From NCBI GenBank assembly GCA_965261725.1, contig CBDHDU010000024.1, forward strand, positions 24,440 through 88,439: 64,000 nt of DNA, written 5' to 3'. Source of the stretch: CANDOC01 sp965261725. Its GTDB lineage: Bacteria; Pseudomonadota; Gammaproteobacteria; Pseudomonadales; Endozoicomonadaceae. The stretch's first letter is position 1. Each line of letters opens with the position of its first letter. This document shows positions 36,048 to 45,378 of this stretch, piece by piece. Made by a program: the position numbers and the translations under genes. Below the pieces are notes generated by a model. The model ran no database searches, was not told the DNA's origin, and saw only the letters and a list, made by a program, of their open reading frames with translations.

Positions 36048-36326
36048 ATGGCTGTTGCCAGTGCACGACATATTTTGGTTAAGACCAAAGATGAAGCTGA
36101 AAAACTGAAGCAGCGCATTGCCAAAGGGGAAGACTTTGCCAAACTGGCAAGACGTTACTCCAAGTGTCCGTCCGGAAAACGCGGTGGTAACCTGAAAGAG
36201 TTTCGCCGGGGACAAATGGTTCGCCCTTTTGATCGTGTAGTATTTACCCAGCCGGTTTTAAAGGTACATGGCCCGGTTAAAACCCAGTTTGGTTTCCATC
36301 TGATTGAAACCATTTACCGGACTTGA
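36048..36326 (+). CDS. ppiC: Parvulin-type peptidyl-prolyl isomerase
   Basis: 92 aa, a stand-alone parvulin domain like E. coli PpiC: ASARHILVKTKDEAEKLKQR, GEDFAKLARRYSKCPSGKRGG, LKEFRRGQMVRPFDRVVF, VHGPVKTQFGFHLIE. It is a cytosolic prolyl cis/trans isomerase that assists folding. SD gagggtagg lies before the ATG. Confidence 0.94.
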   Translation: MAVASARHILVKTKDEAEKLKQRIAKGEDFAKLARRYSKCPSGKRGGNLKEFRRGQMVRPFDRVVFTQPVLKVHGPVKTQFGFHLIETIYRT

Positions 36327-36359
36327 TTCTATCCTGTCTGAATATTATCTGGCTGCGAT

Positions 36360-36470
36360 TCAGTTCCATAAAACATAGAGTGGCCAGATAATCGCTCCTG
36401 CTGTCAGTAGCCAGTAGGCGACATCGCCAACTGCATGTTCAAGCACAATTAGTTCTTTGTCTGATTTCAT
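36360..36470 (-). CDS. Small membrane protein, 36 aa (putative)
   Basis: MKSDKELIVLEHAVGDVAYW then a hydrophobic segment LLTAGAIIWPLYVLWN. There is one TM helix with a short cytoplasmic head. The start ATG at 36470 is chosen because the longer frame to 36548 has no SD. The gene is short and hypothetical; the regular amphipathic head and TM make it plausible but not certain. Confidence 0.35.
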   Translation of the reverse strand: MKSDKELIVLEHAVGDVAYWLLTAGAIIWPLYVLWN

Positions 36471-36744
36471 TGTCCAAAAATTCCTGCCTGATATCCGAGA
36501 TGAATTCGGGTGTTTACAATGCTGGTAAATACCGTATGTCGACTGCATGATCTTTTTCTTTTGGGTGTGGTGATAAAATTTCTGTTTATTTTATTGTTGA
36601 TGGTGTGAAGGAATGACGGCAGCAGGATGATGCTTTTGTGAATAAGGTACCTTTACCCTGACAGGCTGTTGAGTAATTCATTCAGGGCAAAGGTATCTGC
36701 GTGAGATGGGTAGAGTGAGACGGGTAGAGAGTCATCAACGATTT

Positions 36745-37011
36745 CTATTTTGCTGAACGCTTGATTTCATGATCCCGATAGTGTTCATCGGTCCAGCAGG
36801 CAGGTAGTGGTTCCCCTGAAGGGAAACTGAGACAAATCTTTTCAAAGAGTTCGGGGTCTGCAGGTTCTTCACCCCACTGCAGAGTGCCCTTGATTTTATG
36901 GTGAAAGGGGTCAAGCAGTGTTGTCATTTCTTCAATATCAACAAGCTTGCCCGATGTTTTGTCTTTTAAAAGCATGGTACTGACATTCCAGCCATCGTGG
37001 CTCATGACCAC
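36745..37011 (-). CDS. Conserved-looking hypothetical protein, 88 aa
   Basis: Acidic, soluble, 88 aa (SHDGWNVSTMLLKDKTSGKL..., ending DHEIKRSAK). An internal start at Met3 is possible. No domain is recognised. It lies 15 bp downstream of the 37027 gene on the same strand, so the two are probably co-transcribed. Confidence 0.6.
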   Translation of the reverse strand: MVMSHDGWNVSTMLLKDKTSGKLVDIEEMTTLLDPFHHKIKGTLQWGEEPADPELFEKICLSFPSGEPLPACWTDEHYRDHEIKRSAK

Positions 37012-37026
37012 GGGTAGTGAAACGGC

Positions 37027-37566
37027 TCAGTGTCTCGGCGCAGAGGTCATTTCAAACGGGTTTACAAGAGTAGAGTCTGCACCGGCCAGATTGACCTGAG
37101 GGTAATACTGGTTCAAATGCTGACGGATAGAGGCTTCTTCCGCTTTGCTGGTATCAACCATAATCAAATATTTACCAGCTTCCAGCGCATCATGGAAACG
37201 TGAAATTTTATAGTTTTCTTTGGCAATTCCTGCAAGGCCACCGGACCATGCGCCAAAGAATCCAAAGATGACGACAATAAAGGTCAGACCCAGCAGACTG
37301 GGATTCTCACCAAAGAACTGAGAATAATAGAGCCCGCCGGAAATCAAAGCACCGATTAAACCACCAATAGCAGCGCCTTGTTCACCGCAGTGGATAATAT
37401 CGAGTTCATGATAGAGGTTGGCACCGTGAATCTTGCGGCGTTTGAGTTTGGCGGTTTGCTTGCTGATAACGTGGAAATTCCAGTCGGTAATGCCCTGACG
37501 ATGGAGGTCGGCAGATATTCTGTCAACGTCATCAATCTTGTCGGCAAGAAAGTAGAGTCGTTTCAT
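37027..37566 (-). CDS. Glycine-zipper membrane protein, unknown function
   Basis: 179 aa. The N-terminal ~60 residues look like a ferredoxin-like/GS domain (MKRLYFLADKIDDVDRISADL...). Two glycine-rich TM segments follow (GAAIGGLIGALISGGLYY; LGLTFIVVIFGFFGAWSGGLAGI), then a soluble tail. The arrangement resembles DUF1269-type envelope stress proteins. SD gagggat lies just upstream of the start. It heads a two-gene unit with 36745-37011. Confidence 0.65.
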   Translation of the reverse strand: MKRLYFLADKIDDVDRISADLHRQGITDWNFHVISKQTAKLKRRKIHGANLYHELDIIHCGEQGAAIGGLIGALISGGLYYSQFFGENPSLLGLTFIVVIFGFFGAWSGGLAGIAKENYKISRFHDALEAGKYLIMVDTSKAEEASIRQHLNQYYPQVNLAGADSTLVNPFEMTSAPRH

Positions 37567-37728
37567 CTGAATCCCTCCTTCGAAACAGCAGCCAAAAAGG
37601 CAAACAGGAATCTATTAAGTATAGGATTCAGGCGTCAGGGATCATAAAACCTGCTTAGACGGATTTACCGTGAAAAGCAGGTTTTTCAGTGCATAAAACA
37701 ACTAAAAAGAGCTGGTAATATCTTTTGG

Positions 37729-38076
37729 TTATTTGGAACCGTTTTTTTGTGCCTGCTGCAGCAATTGTTGAAAGCGTGCCTGCTTTTCTGTGGCTGACAG
37801 TATCGGCTGTTCAGGTTCATCCTGGGGAATCAATGGCGAGTAATCGAGAGCCGTATCTGATTCCGGTGTTGCCTCTTCTGTCATTGAATTCTTGCTGATA
37901 ATAAAGCTGTCGATCACGTCAAGAGCTTCTAAAAGACCCTTGGTTTCTTCGCGCTCTTCAGGTAGCCGGGTCAGTCTGGCTTCAATATTCTGCCTGATCT
38001 GGGTAATGCGTTCCGTTGAGGTTGTTTGTCCATGTTCTGCCAGCCACTGGCGGGCAGACTCTCCATTCGTGGCCAT
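37729..38076 (-). CDS. Hypothetical acidic protein, 115 aa
   Basis: Helical N-terminal part (MATNGESARQWLAEHGQTTS, RLPEEREETKGLLEALDVID) and an acidic, probably disordered middle, ending with KQARFQQLLQQAQKNGSK. No known domain. Coding-like composition and a clean start support it. Divergent from menF. Confidence 0.55.
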   Translation of the reverse strand: MATNGESARQWLAEHGQTTSTERITQIRQNIEARLTRLPEEREETKGLLEALDVIDSFIISKNSMTEEATPESDTALDYSPLIPQDEPEQPILSATEKQARFQQLLQQAQKNGSK

Positions 38077-38254
38077 TCCGGCTCCGGGTATCAGGTTTGG
38101 GGCGATAACGTTATATCAGCAGAACTCAGACGACAACGCCAGCTTTAGGTTCTGTTGACATCTCTTTTGGGAAGGCAAGGGTCGGTATAAATACTAGGCT
38201 GTCAGCGGGGTAATACTCTCATAGACTATGGCGCGCTCGTACCGGAGTTAATGC

Positions 38255-39733
38255 ATGCCCAACAGCGCTCTTTATCGCGAAAGCCTGAATGATATGGCCG
38301 CTCAGATTGAGTTGGCCAGACAAGACAAACAGACGACAAAAGGTTCACTCCTTCGCCTTGAAGTGCGGATACCGATGCTTGATATGCCGCGCTGGCTTCA
38401 GGCTCAGTCGTTTGGCACCCGCTGTTTCTGGGCTGACCGGAAAGGCAACTGTCGTGTTGCCGGGTTGGGTGTTGCCGAACAGCATCAGGCTGGCTCAATT
38501 GATGAAGTCAGTGTGCTGCTGGATATTCTTTCTCAGCGTGCAGCTGCAATAAAGAATGGAGCGGATGGCACATCATGCGGCACAACCACTGCCCGTTATT
38601 ATGGCGGTATTGCATTTAATTCGCCGGTAACCGGTATCTGGTCTGAGTTCGGATATTCCCGCTTTATATTGCCTCGCCTTGAAATTGTGATGAAGCGCCA
38701 GAATGCCTGGCTGGTTTGTAATCTGCGTAATAGTCCGGAAGAGTTTGTAAGAGCACAAGCCGCTTTGGATAAACTGGTGTTTCCACAACAGTTGCCGGAT
38801 TTTGTGCCGACAGAGCAAACACAGATAGCGTTAGAGCCTTCCAGAAACCAGTGGCGCAAACAAGTTACTGAGGTGTTAGCGGCGATCAGTACTGGCAAGC
38901 TTGATAAAGCGGTACTTTCCCGTCGCAGTTCACTTTCTTTTGAGGAGCCTATTGCCGCGTGGAGTTTGCTGGGCCGCTGGCGGGCAACACAAATTGCCAG
39001 TTACCAGTTTGGTTTCCAGTTTGATAACCAGTCATGTTATATCGGCTGCAGTCCGGAAAGACTGTTTCGTCGTACCGGCCGTCATGTAGAAACTGAGGCG
39101 CTGGCAGGCACCATGGCCTGCACGACAGATCCGGAGAAAAATGACCGGCTGGCCAAGCGCCTGTTGGGGGATAAAAAAAACCTACACGAAAATGCCCTAG
39201 TACTGAAAGATATCCGCCAACGCCTGCAGCCAATATGCTCAGATCTGATTGATGATGGTGACCATACAGTGTTGCGATTACGCAACCTGCAGCATTTGCG
39301 TTATGCCTTTCGTGGCATATTAAAACCGGATGTGACGGATGGGCAGTTATTGCAAACATTGCATCCAACACCTGCCGTGGGTGGCTATCCGCGGCAGGCT
39401 GCCAGCGAACTGATTAAGCAACTGGAAACGCATACCCGCGGTTGGTACAGTGGTGCCTGTGGTTATGTTGGCGCTGATCAGAGTGAGTTTTCTGTTGCCA
39501 TTCGCAGCGGGCTTGTGGATGGCAACACGATTCATCTGTTCTCAGGAGCCGGGCTGGTAGCGGGCTCTGATCCGGATATGGAATGGAATGAACTGAATGC
39601 AAAAATCCGTACACCGGGGGAAGTGCTGGGTCTAAAGGCAGAAAAGGATCTGAGCCTTTTAGATAAACCCCGGAAGAAAGATATGTCACACAAATCACAT
39701 AAGCCGCAAGCTGTGTCCGCAGGTGCCAAATAA
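38255..39733 (+). CDS. menF: Isochorismate synthase MenF
   Basis: 492 aa. MenF converts chorismate to isochorismate, the entry to menaquinone synthesis. It is a chorismate-binding enzyme: YIGCSPERLFRRTGRHVETEALAGT, HPTPAVGGYPRQ and SGAGLVAGSDPDMEWNE contain the conserved Glu/Mg and general-base regions. It is the first gene of a tight run (menF-menD 2 bp; menD-menH 5 bp; menH-menB and menB-menC overlapping), so it is an operon. The start ATG 38255 lacks a strong SD. Confidence 0.93.
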   Translation: MPNSALYRESLNDMAAQIELARQDKQTTKGSLLRLEVRIPMLDMPRWLQAQSFGTRCFWADRKGNCRVAGLGVAEQHQAGSIDEVSVLLDILSQRAAAIKNGADGTSCGTTTARYYGGIAFNSPVTGIWSEFGYSRFILPRLEIVMKRQNAWLVCNLRNSPEEFVRAQAALDKLVFPQQLPDFVPTEQTQIALEPSRNQWRKQVTEVLAAISTGKLDKAVLSRRSSLSFEEPIAAWSLLGRWRATQIASYQFGFQFDNQSCYIGCSPERLFRRTGRHVETEALAGTMACTTDPEKNDRLAKRLLGDKKNLHENALVLKDIRQRLQPICSDLIDDGDHTVLRLRNLQHLRYAFRGILKPDVTDGQLLQTLHPTPAVGGYPRQAASELIKQLETHTRGWYSGACGYVGADQSEFSVAIRSGLVDGNTIHLFSGAGLVAGSDPDMEWNELNAKIRTPGEVLGLKAEKDLSLLDKPRKKDMSHKSHKPQAVSAGAK

Positions 39734-39735
39734 TA

Positions 39736-41463
39736 ATGACATTTTCAAATGATCATTCCAGTATAAGCAGCCTGTGGTCCGGCATGATTCTGGAAGAGCT
39801 GACACGCATTGGAGTAAAAGACTGCTGTATTGCGCCGGGCTCCCGGTCGGCACCTCTGACTCTGGCCGCTGCAGCAAACGACAATCTACAAAAGCATGTC
39901 CACTTCGATGAGCGCGGGCTGGCATTTTATGCGTTGGGTTTGGCTAAAAGCACACGGCGACCGGTAGTTATTATTACCACTTCAGGAACCGCTGTACCTA
40001 ACTTGTACCCGGCAATGGTAGAAGCTTCAATGACGGGCTGGCCGTTGATTGTTTTAACGGCAGACAGACCGCCAGAGCTGATTGATTGTGGTGCCAATCA
40101 GGCGATTATCCAGCCAGAAATTTTCAGTCGTGAATATATCCATCCTCTCTACTTGCCTTGTGCATCTGAGGATGTCAGTTGTCGCTGGTTGCTGGCGCAT
40201 CTGAACGATTCATGGCAGCAGGCAAAAAACAAAGGGCTGTGTCTGCATATTAATCTTGGGCTGAGAGAACCGCTTTATCCTGTCGGCGAGTTGCAGGATT
40301 TCAGTAATTATTTGTCGCCGGTATCTCGTTGGTGTGATGAAAAAAAGCCCTGGCAGCAACATACGCAACAGATGCCGGAAGCTGGTCTGTCTCAATCTGA
40401 ATGGACTGATTTTATATCAGGTCAAGGCATCATTATTGCCGGGCAACTGTCTGCGGCGGAAGATAAATCAGCGGTACTGACATTATCCCGAAAGCTGGGC
40501 TGGCCGCTGCTGGTGGATGTGCAGTCAGGGCTGCATGGGCATAAGGATGTGATCAGTCGTGTTGATATTCTGCTTGATAACCCGGCATTCCGGTCAGCCT
40601 TAAATCGCTGTGATCGTGTACTGCAGTTTGGCGGGCGCTTTGTCAGTAAACGTCTGCAGCAATGCCTGGACGCTACATCACTGGATGAATACTGGGTCGT
40701 TGATTCAGGACGTGTCAGGCTTGATCCGGGGCATTGTGTGCAGCGTTTTTTTAAGCTGCCAGCGGCCAGCTTTGCGCAACATCTCGCAGAGGCAATGCCT
40801 GACTGTAATGAGAGTAGTGGAGCTCATGCTGCATTGAAGTCTATTGCCCGCCAGTGTGAACCTGCTTTTGCAACGATGGTTGAAACAGGGCTGACAGAGT
40901 TATCTGCTGTACATGCGATCGGCCGTGAAGCAGGGAATATTGATGTGTTTGCTGGCAACAGTCTTTCTGTTCGTTTGCTGGATTGGGTTGGCGGACATCA
41001 GCAGGGAATGAAAATTACGACGAACCGTGGAGCCAGTGGCATTGACGGGCTGGTCGCAACGGCTTCCGGTTATGCCAAAGGCAGCGAAAAACCGATGATT
41101 TTACTGCTTGGTGACCTGTCTTTCCTGTATGATCTGAACTCGATGGCGCTGGCTGCAGCATCAGCAACACCGCTGGTGATTGTTGTCCTTAACAACGACG
41201 GTGGAAGTATATTTAATATTATGCCGTTACAGGATCGTGCTACAGCAACTACTTATTTCAGAACGCCTCATAATCTGGATATTAGCAAGGCAGCCCCGTT
41301 ATTTGGGGTACGTTCCGCCAAACCTGCTACGCTGCCAGAGTTCAGGGGCGCATTACAACAGGCGCTGGGTTATTCCGGCTGCACGCTGATAGAAATCCGG
41401 ACGCCAGATGATGAAGCACTGCAATTGATCGCCGAGCTGAGGTCGTGTGTTCGGGAGAGTTAA
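39736..41463 (+). CDS. menD: SEPHCHC synthase MenD
   Basis: 575 aa, thiamine-diphosphate enzyme condensing isochorismate with 2-oxoglutarate. ThDP site: GDLSFLYDLNSM then VLNNDGGSIFNIMP. The N-terminal pyrimidine-binding half contains CIAPGSRSAPLTLAAA and HFDERGLAFYALG with the activating Glu. Normal length. Second in the men operon. Confidence 0.95.
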   Translation: MTFSNDHSSISSLWSGMILEELTRIGVKDCCIAPGSRSAPLTLAAAANDNLQKHVHFDERGLAFYALGLAKSTRRPVVIITTSGTAVPNLYPAMVEASMTGWPLIVLTADRPPELIDCGANQAIIQPEIFSREYIHPLYLPCASEDVSCRWLLAHLNDSWQQAKNKGLCLHINLGLREPLYPVGELQDFSNYLSPVSRWCDEKKPWQQHTQQMPEAGLSQSEWTDFISGQGIIIAGQLSAAEDKSAVLTLSRKLGWPLLVDVQSGLHGHKDVISRVDILLDNPAFRSALNRCDRVLQFGGRFVSKRLQQCLDATSLDEYWVVDSGRVRLDPGHCVQRFFKLPAASFAQHLAEAMPDCNESSGAHAALKSIARQCEPAFATMVETGLTELSAVHAIGREAGNIDVFAGNSLSVRLLDWVGGHQQGMKITTNRGASGIDGLVATASGYAKGSEKPMILLLGDLSFLYDLNSMALAAASATPLVIVVLNNDGGSIFNIMPLQDRATATTYFRTPHNLDISKAAPLFGVRSAKPATLPEFRGALQQALGYSGCTLIEIRTPDDEALQLIAELRSCVRES

Positions 41464-41468
41464 TATAA

Positions 41469-42269
41469 ATGAAGTTGAATTATAAAACATGGGGCAGTCC
41501 TGAACAGCCTGCTCTGATAATGTTGCATGGATTTCTGGGCAATGCTGCCGAATGGAAGCCTGTTGCTGAAGTGTTTTCCAAGCAGTTTTACTGTATTGCT
41601 GTTGACTTGCCGGGACATGGTGACAGCCAGCAGATTACCCTGCCGGAAGACAAGGCATTTGAAGCCTTTGACGAACACATGCTGGTGCTGGCTGATAGTT
41701 TAAGGCTCGAAAAATACAGCATGTTGGGGTATTCCCTTGGCGGTCGACTGGCGATGAGCCATATGCTGTCCTACCCGGATCAGGTTGAACATGTTATTGC
41801 TGAGTCTGCTAATCCCGGTCTGGCATCTGAACTGGAACGTGGTCGCCGTCGTATGCAGGACAAACAATGGGCGCGTCGTTTCAGAGAAGACCCCATTGAG
41901 GATGTGTTGCGTGACTGGTATTCCCAGCCGGTGTTCGCGGATCTGACTGATTCCGAACGCTGGAAACTGGTAGAGCAACGTAAGTCAGGAAAAACCGATG
42001 CACTGGCAGATATGCTGCTGGCAACATCCGTAGCCAGACAGAAAAACCTATGGCAGCTGATGACCCAGGGTGGTTTCTCACTGGGCTATATTTGCGGAAG
42101 CAAAGACAGTCGCTATAAAGAAGTTGGGCGTCGACTGCTCCAGCGCAGCCCCGGTGTTATCCAGCAACAGGTTGAAGGTGCAGGGCATAATGTTCACCTG
42201 CATCATAAAGAACGTTTTGTACAGGCTTTCAACAGCCTGTTTAGTACGCTCAAGAACCGAGACGAATGA
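41469..42269 (+). CDS. menH: SHCHC synthase MenH
   Basis: 266 aa, alpha/beta hydrolase fold. It eliminates pyruvate from SEPHCHC to give SHCHC. Nucleophile elbow GYSLGGRLA, oxyanion region MLHGFLGNAAEW and catalytic His in EGAGHNVHLHH are seen. It overlaps the start of menB by 4 nt. Confidence 0.92.
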   Translation: MKLNYKTWGSPEQPALIMLHGFLGNAAEWKPVAEVFSKQFYCIAVDLPGHGDSQQITLPEDKAFEAFDEHMLVLADSLRLEKYSMLGYSLGGRLAMSHMLSYPDQVEHVIAESANPGLASELERGRRRMQDKQWARRFREDPIEDVLRDWYSQPVFADLTDSERWKLVEQRKSGKTDALADMLLATSVARQKNLWQLMTQGGFSLGYICGSKDSRYKEVGRRLLQRSPGVIQQQVEGAGHNVHLHHKERFVQAFNSLFSTLKNRDE

Positions 42270-43105
42270 TGAATCAGATTATTCCTGCTTTGGACTGGGG
42301 GCAGCCTGCCTCCGGTTATGATGATGTGTTGTATCAGAAAGCAGAAAGTATTGCCCGGATCAGTATTAACCGCCCGGAAGTGCATAACGCCTTCCGGCCA
42401 CAGACTGTTAAAGAATTATCCCGCGCCCTTGATGATGCCCGTCATGATGAAACCATCGGTGTGATTATTCTGACCGGTGAAGGTGGTCGTGCATTCTGTA
42501 GTGGCGGCGACCAGCGCATCAGAGGTGATGCTGGGTATAATGATGATACCGGTGTTGAACATCTTAACGTGCTTGATCTGCAGCGTCAGATTCGCACCTG
42601 TCCGAAGCCGGTTGTTGCCATGGTTGCAGGTTATGCAATCGGTGGCGGTCATGTGTTGCATGTGGTCTGTGATATGACCATTGCGGCAGATAATGCCCGC
42701 TTTGGTCAGACCGGACCCAAAGTTGGTTCTTTTGATGGCGGTTTTGGTGCCAGCTATCTGGCACGCATGGTTGGTCAGAAAAAAGCCCGTGAAATCTGGT
42801 TCCTGTGCCGACAGTATGATGCTCAGCAGGCGCTGGATATGGGAATGATCAATACTATCGTTCCTTTGGAAGAGCTGGAAAAAGAAACCGTCAGCTGGTG
42901 TCGCGATATGCTGCAGCACTCTCCGCTGGCACTGCGTTGCCTGAAGTCTGCCCTGAATGCTGACTGTGATGGTCAGACCGGTCTGCAGGAACTGGCAGGT
43001 AACGCAACCATGCTGTTCTATATGACGCAGGAAGCTCAGGAAGGGCGCGATGCGTTTCTTGAGAAGCGTACACCTGATTTCAATCAGTTTCGTCGCAAGC
43101 CCTGA
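42266..43105 (+). CDS. menB: 1,4-dihydroxy-2-naphthoyl-CoA synthase MenB
   Basis: 279 aa, crotonase family. It closes the second ring of o-succinylbenzoyl-CoA. Very close to E. coli MenB: INRPEVHNAFRPQTVKEL, FCSGGDQRIRGD, IGGGHVLHVVCDMTIAADNA, FGQTGPKVGSFDGGFGASY and the C-terminal TPDFNQFRRKP. A neighbouring in-frame ATG at 42269 could be the true start. Its stop shares one base with the menC start. Confidence 0.95.
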   Translation: MMNQIIPALDWGQPASGYDDVLYQKAESIARISINRPEVHNAFRPQTVKELSRALDDARHDETIGVIILTGEGGRAFCSGGDQRIRGDAGYNDDTGVEHLNVLDLQRQIRTCPKPVVAMVAGYAIGGGHVLHVVCDMTIAADNARFGQTGPKVGSFDGGFGASYLARMVGQKKAREIWFLCRQYDAQQALDMGMINTIVPLEELEKETVSWCRDMLQHSPLALRCLKSALNADCDGQTGLQELAGNATMLFYMTQEAQEGRDAFLEKRTPDFNQFRRKP

Positions 43106-44193
43106 TGTTTTTCCCATTGGCAGCGGTAGCGGTCTATCGCTATCAGCTGCCACTGAGCAAACCTTTAAAGCTGGCTCGTGGAACCCTGCATATCCGCGAA
43201 GGTTTGCTGCTTCGTTTGCAAACGCCTGAGGGCAATGTGCGCTGGGGTGAGGTTTCACCTTTACCCGGTTTTAGCGAGGATTGCCTTTCAAGTGCGACCA
43301 CCTTTTTACTTGAGCACTGCCGCCAGTGGGCAGAGGCAGGCGGGATATGTTGCGCAGCTTTACCCAATGGACTGATTTCTGCGGGGCTTGATGGGGCTGT
43401 ATCGGTTCAGTGTGCTGTCGACTTTGCTCTGAGTGGTTTGTCTGTTACACCTGCAACACCTGATAAAGAAGCCGTCTGTCCGTTATTAACCGGGCAGGGG
43501 GAAGCGTTGCAAGCGTCTATGTTGCGACATCAGGGAAGTGATCCGGACGTCGTAAAACTGAAAGTCGGTAGTGAGCAGGTAGCGGAAGATATTTGCCGCC
43601 TGCAGCAGGTTGTTGATTATTTTGGCAAAGATATTCGTTTCAGACTGGATGCCAACAGACAGTGGAGTCTGAATCAGGCATTGGCATTTGCCACAGGCTT
43701 GAGAGAAACAGCGATTACGCCGGGTGCGATTGACTGGCTCGAAGAACCTACAGCAAACCCATGTGAGTTTATCGACTTTTACCAAGAAACGAGTATTCGC
43801 TATGCGCTGGACGAAAGTCTGCGGGATCATGGAATACTGGCAACCGGTGAACCTCTCGATAAATCTCCCGGACTCAGTGCGCTTATCATCAAGCCGACAA
43901 TGACGGGTTCATTAAGCCGTATTTCATGCTGGATAGAAAAAGCGCAGCAGTCTGGTAAAGCGGTTGTGATCAGCTCCAGTTTTGAATCTCAGTTAATGCT
44001 CAATCAGTTATCGAATCTGAGTCGCTATCTGGATTGTCTGAATCCACCAGGGCTGGATACAGCGTCGGCTTTTAGCGCTTCGGTTATTATTTCGGATAAT
44101 CTTCAGCCAGCTGTACAAGACATGCATAACGCACTAGGTATTCATATGCCCTGTGAATGTATTCTCTCCCTCTCTGCTCTGTCTTGTGCGTAA
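43105..44193 (+). CDS. menC: o-Succinylbenzoate synthase MenC
   Basis: 362 aa, enolase superfamily; dehydrates SHCHC to o-succinylbenzoate. The expected residues are in place: Lys pair in DVVKLKVGS, Asp in FRLDANRQWS, Glu in WLEEPTANP, Asp in YALDESLRD and Lys in LIIKPTMTG. Slightly longer than E. coli MenC (320 aa). Last of the contiguous men genes; menE follows after two unrelated genes. Confidence 0.92.
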   Translation: MFFPLAAVAVYRYQLPLSKPLKLARGTLHIREGLLLRLQTPEGNVRWGEVSPLPGFSEDCLSSATTFLLEHCRQWAEAGGICCAALPNGLISAGLDGAVSVQCAVDFALSGLSVTPATPDKEAVCPLLTGQGEALQASMLRHQGSDPDVVKLKVGSEQVAEDICRLQQVVDYFGKDIRFRLDANRQWSLNQALAFATGLRETAITPGAIDWLEEPTANPCEFIDFYQETSIRYALDESLRDHGILATGEPLDKSPGLSALIIKPTMTGSLSRISCWIEKAQQSGKAVVISSSFESQLMLNQLSNLSRYLDCLNPPGLDTASAFSASVIISDNLQPAVQDMHNALGIHMPCECILSLSALSCA

Positions 44194-44344
44194 AAGAACT
44201 TACCTTTCACCGTGATAACCATAACAGACAGCCTCCTTGGATTGGATTTAGCATGAACGCAAAAGATGTCATGTATTAAGCCGGAGCGATTGTTCTGTCG
44301 GTTGGTATATGGACACTGACCCGATAAACCATGGATAGAGTACT

Positions 44345-44743
44345 GTGAAAAAGAAGATTTCTTTGCTGGTGGTAATGGCTACTTTGTTGTTATCAGGATT
44401 CACTCAGGTAGCACTGGCATCCGGTTGGATGCTGATGGGTGAGCGTAATGTCAGCCGTCAGGTTGATAAAGATGTAATTCTGGTTAACCCGAACCGGATT
44501 TTTAATAAGGTTCAGTTCAAGGTGCGTGGCGCCGATGTGAACTTCAAGCGCATGATTGTTCGCTACCGTAATGGTGTGACCCGTGATGTGCCGGTGCGTG
44601 CCTATGTTGCGCGCGGTGGCAGTTCCCGCGAAATCGATTTGCCGGGTATTGGTCGTGCGATTGAAAGTGTGACTTTCTGGTATGAAACCAAGGGGTCCGG
44701 AAAACACCAGGCTAAAGTCCGCCTGTGGGGTCTTGCACTCTGA
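44345..44743 (+). CDS. Secreted protein, DUF2541-like
   Basis: 132 aa with a signal peptide (KISLLVVMATLLLSGFTQVALA) and a compact beta-rich mature domain (GWMLMGERNVSRQVDKDVILV ... KVRLWGLAL) that resembles the DUF2541/YaaI-type periplasmic proteins. The start is GTG 44345. It is followed at once by a terminator. It interrupts the men gene order between menC and menE. Confidence 0.65.
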   Translation: MKKKISLLVVMATLLLSGFTQVALASGWMLMGERNVSRQVDKDVILVNPNRIFNKVQFKVRGADVNFKRMIVRYRNGVTRDVPVRAYVARGGSSREIDLPGIGRAIESVTFWYETKGSGKHQAKVRLWGLAL

Positions 44744-44747
44744 TAAT

Positions 44748-44777
44748 AAAAAGCACTCTTCGGAGTGCTTTTTCATG
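44748..44777 (+). terminator. Intrinsic terminator
   Basis: The stem aaaaagcactc-ttc-ggagtgcttttt with a T run follows the 44345 gene by a few bases. It separates this gene from the next secreted-protein gene. Confidence 0.85.
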
Positions 44778-44810
44778 TTGTGATCAGTTTTATTGGAAGG
44801 TGTGATATTG

Positions 44811-45353
44811 ATGAAGCAAGTACTAAAAAAACTGTTGCTGCCGGTGCTGCTGGCGTCTGCTGCCATGCCATCACTGGCAAGTGGTCCCTTACAGGAACTG
44901 AAAAATGAAATTCGGTTAAATCATCGACTGGGTGGCAACAACCTTGTTGTAGTGGCACCGAGAAAACGGATTGTTCATAACAATATTATTGTTCGTCGCC
45001 CCTATGGTCATTCATACGTGGGCTATGGTCATTATCATCATGATAATGATGCCTGGAAGTGGCTGTCGTTTACTGCCATTACCATCAAGCTGCTGGATAA
45101 CCTGAATGAATCCGCACAACGTCAGCATGAGACTGCGCAGATTCAGGCGACTACCGCACCCGTTGGCGAAAAAATTGTTTGGGATGAAGGCGATTCATCC
45201 GGCTATGTTGTCGCGACTAAAGAAGGCAGTAGCTCCCAGACTGGATTAACCTGCCGTGAGTATCAACAGTCGATTACCGTGGGTGGTCAGACTGAACAGG
45301 CCTATGGTCAGGCTTGCCTGCAGCCGGATGGCTCCTGGGAAATTGTTAACTGA
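44811..45353 (+). CDS. Secreted protein with 17-kDa surface-antigen-like C-terminus
   Basis: 180 aa from ATG 44811 (SD ggaagg). The signal peptide ends ...AMPSLAS. The His/Tyr-rich middle (PYGHSYVGYGHYHHDND) is followed by a domain ending TGLTCREYQQSITVGGQTEQAYGQACLQPDGSWEIVN in two parts, which is the pattern of the RT0821/surface-antigen C-terminal domain with its paired Cys. It is periplasmic or outer-membrane associated. The His cluster could bind metal (inference). Confidence 0.65.
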   Translation: MKQVLKKLLLPVLLASAAMPSLASGPLQELKNEIRLNHRLGGNNLVVVAPRKRIVHNNIIVRRPYGHSYVGYGHYHHDNDAWKWLSFTAITIKLLDNLNESAQRQHETAQIQATTAPVGEKIVWDEGDSSGYVVATKEGSSSQTGLTCREYQQSITVGGQTEQAYGQACLQPDGSWEIVN

Positions 45354-45378
45354 TATTGCTGCTAACTGAGCACTGAAG

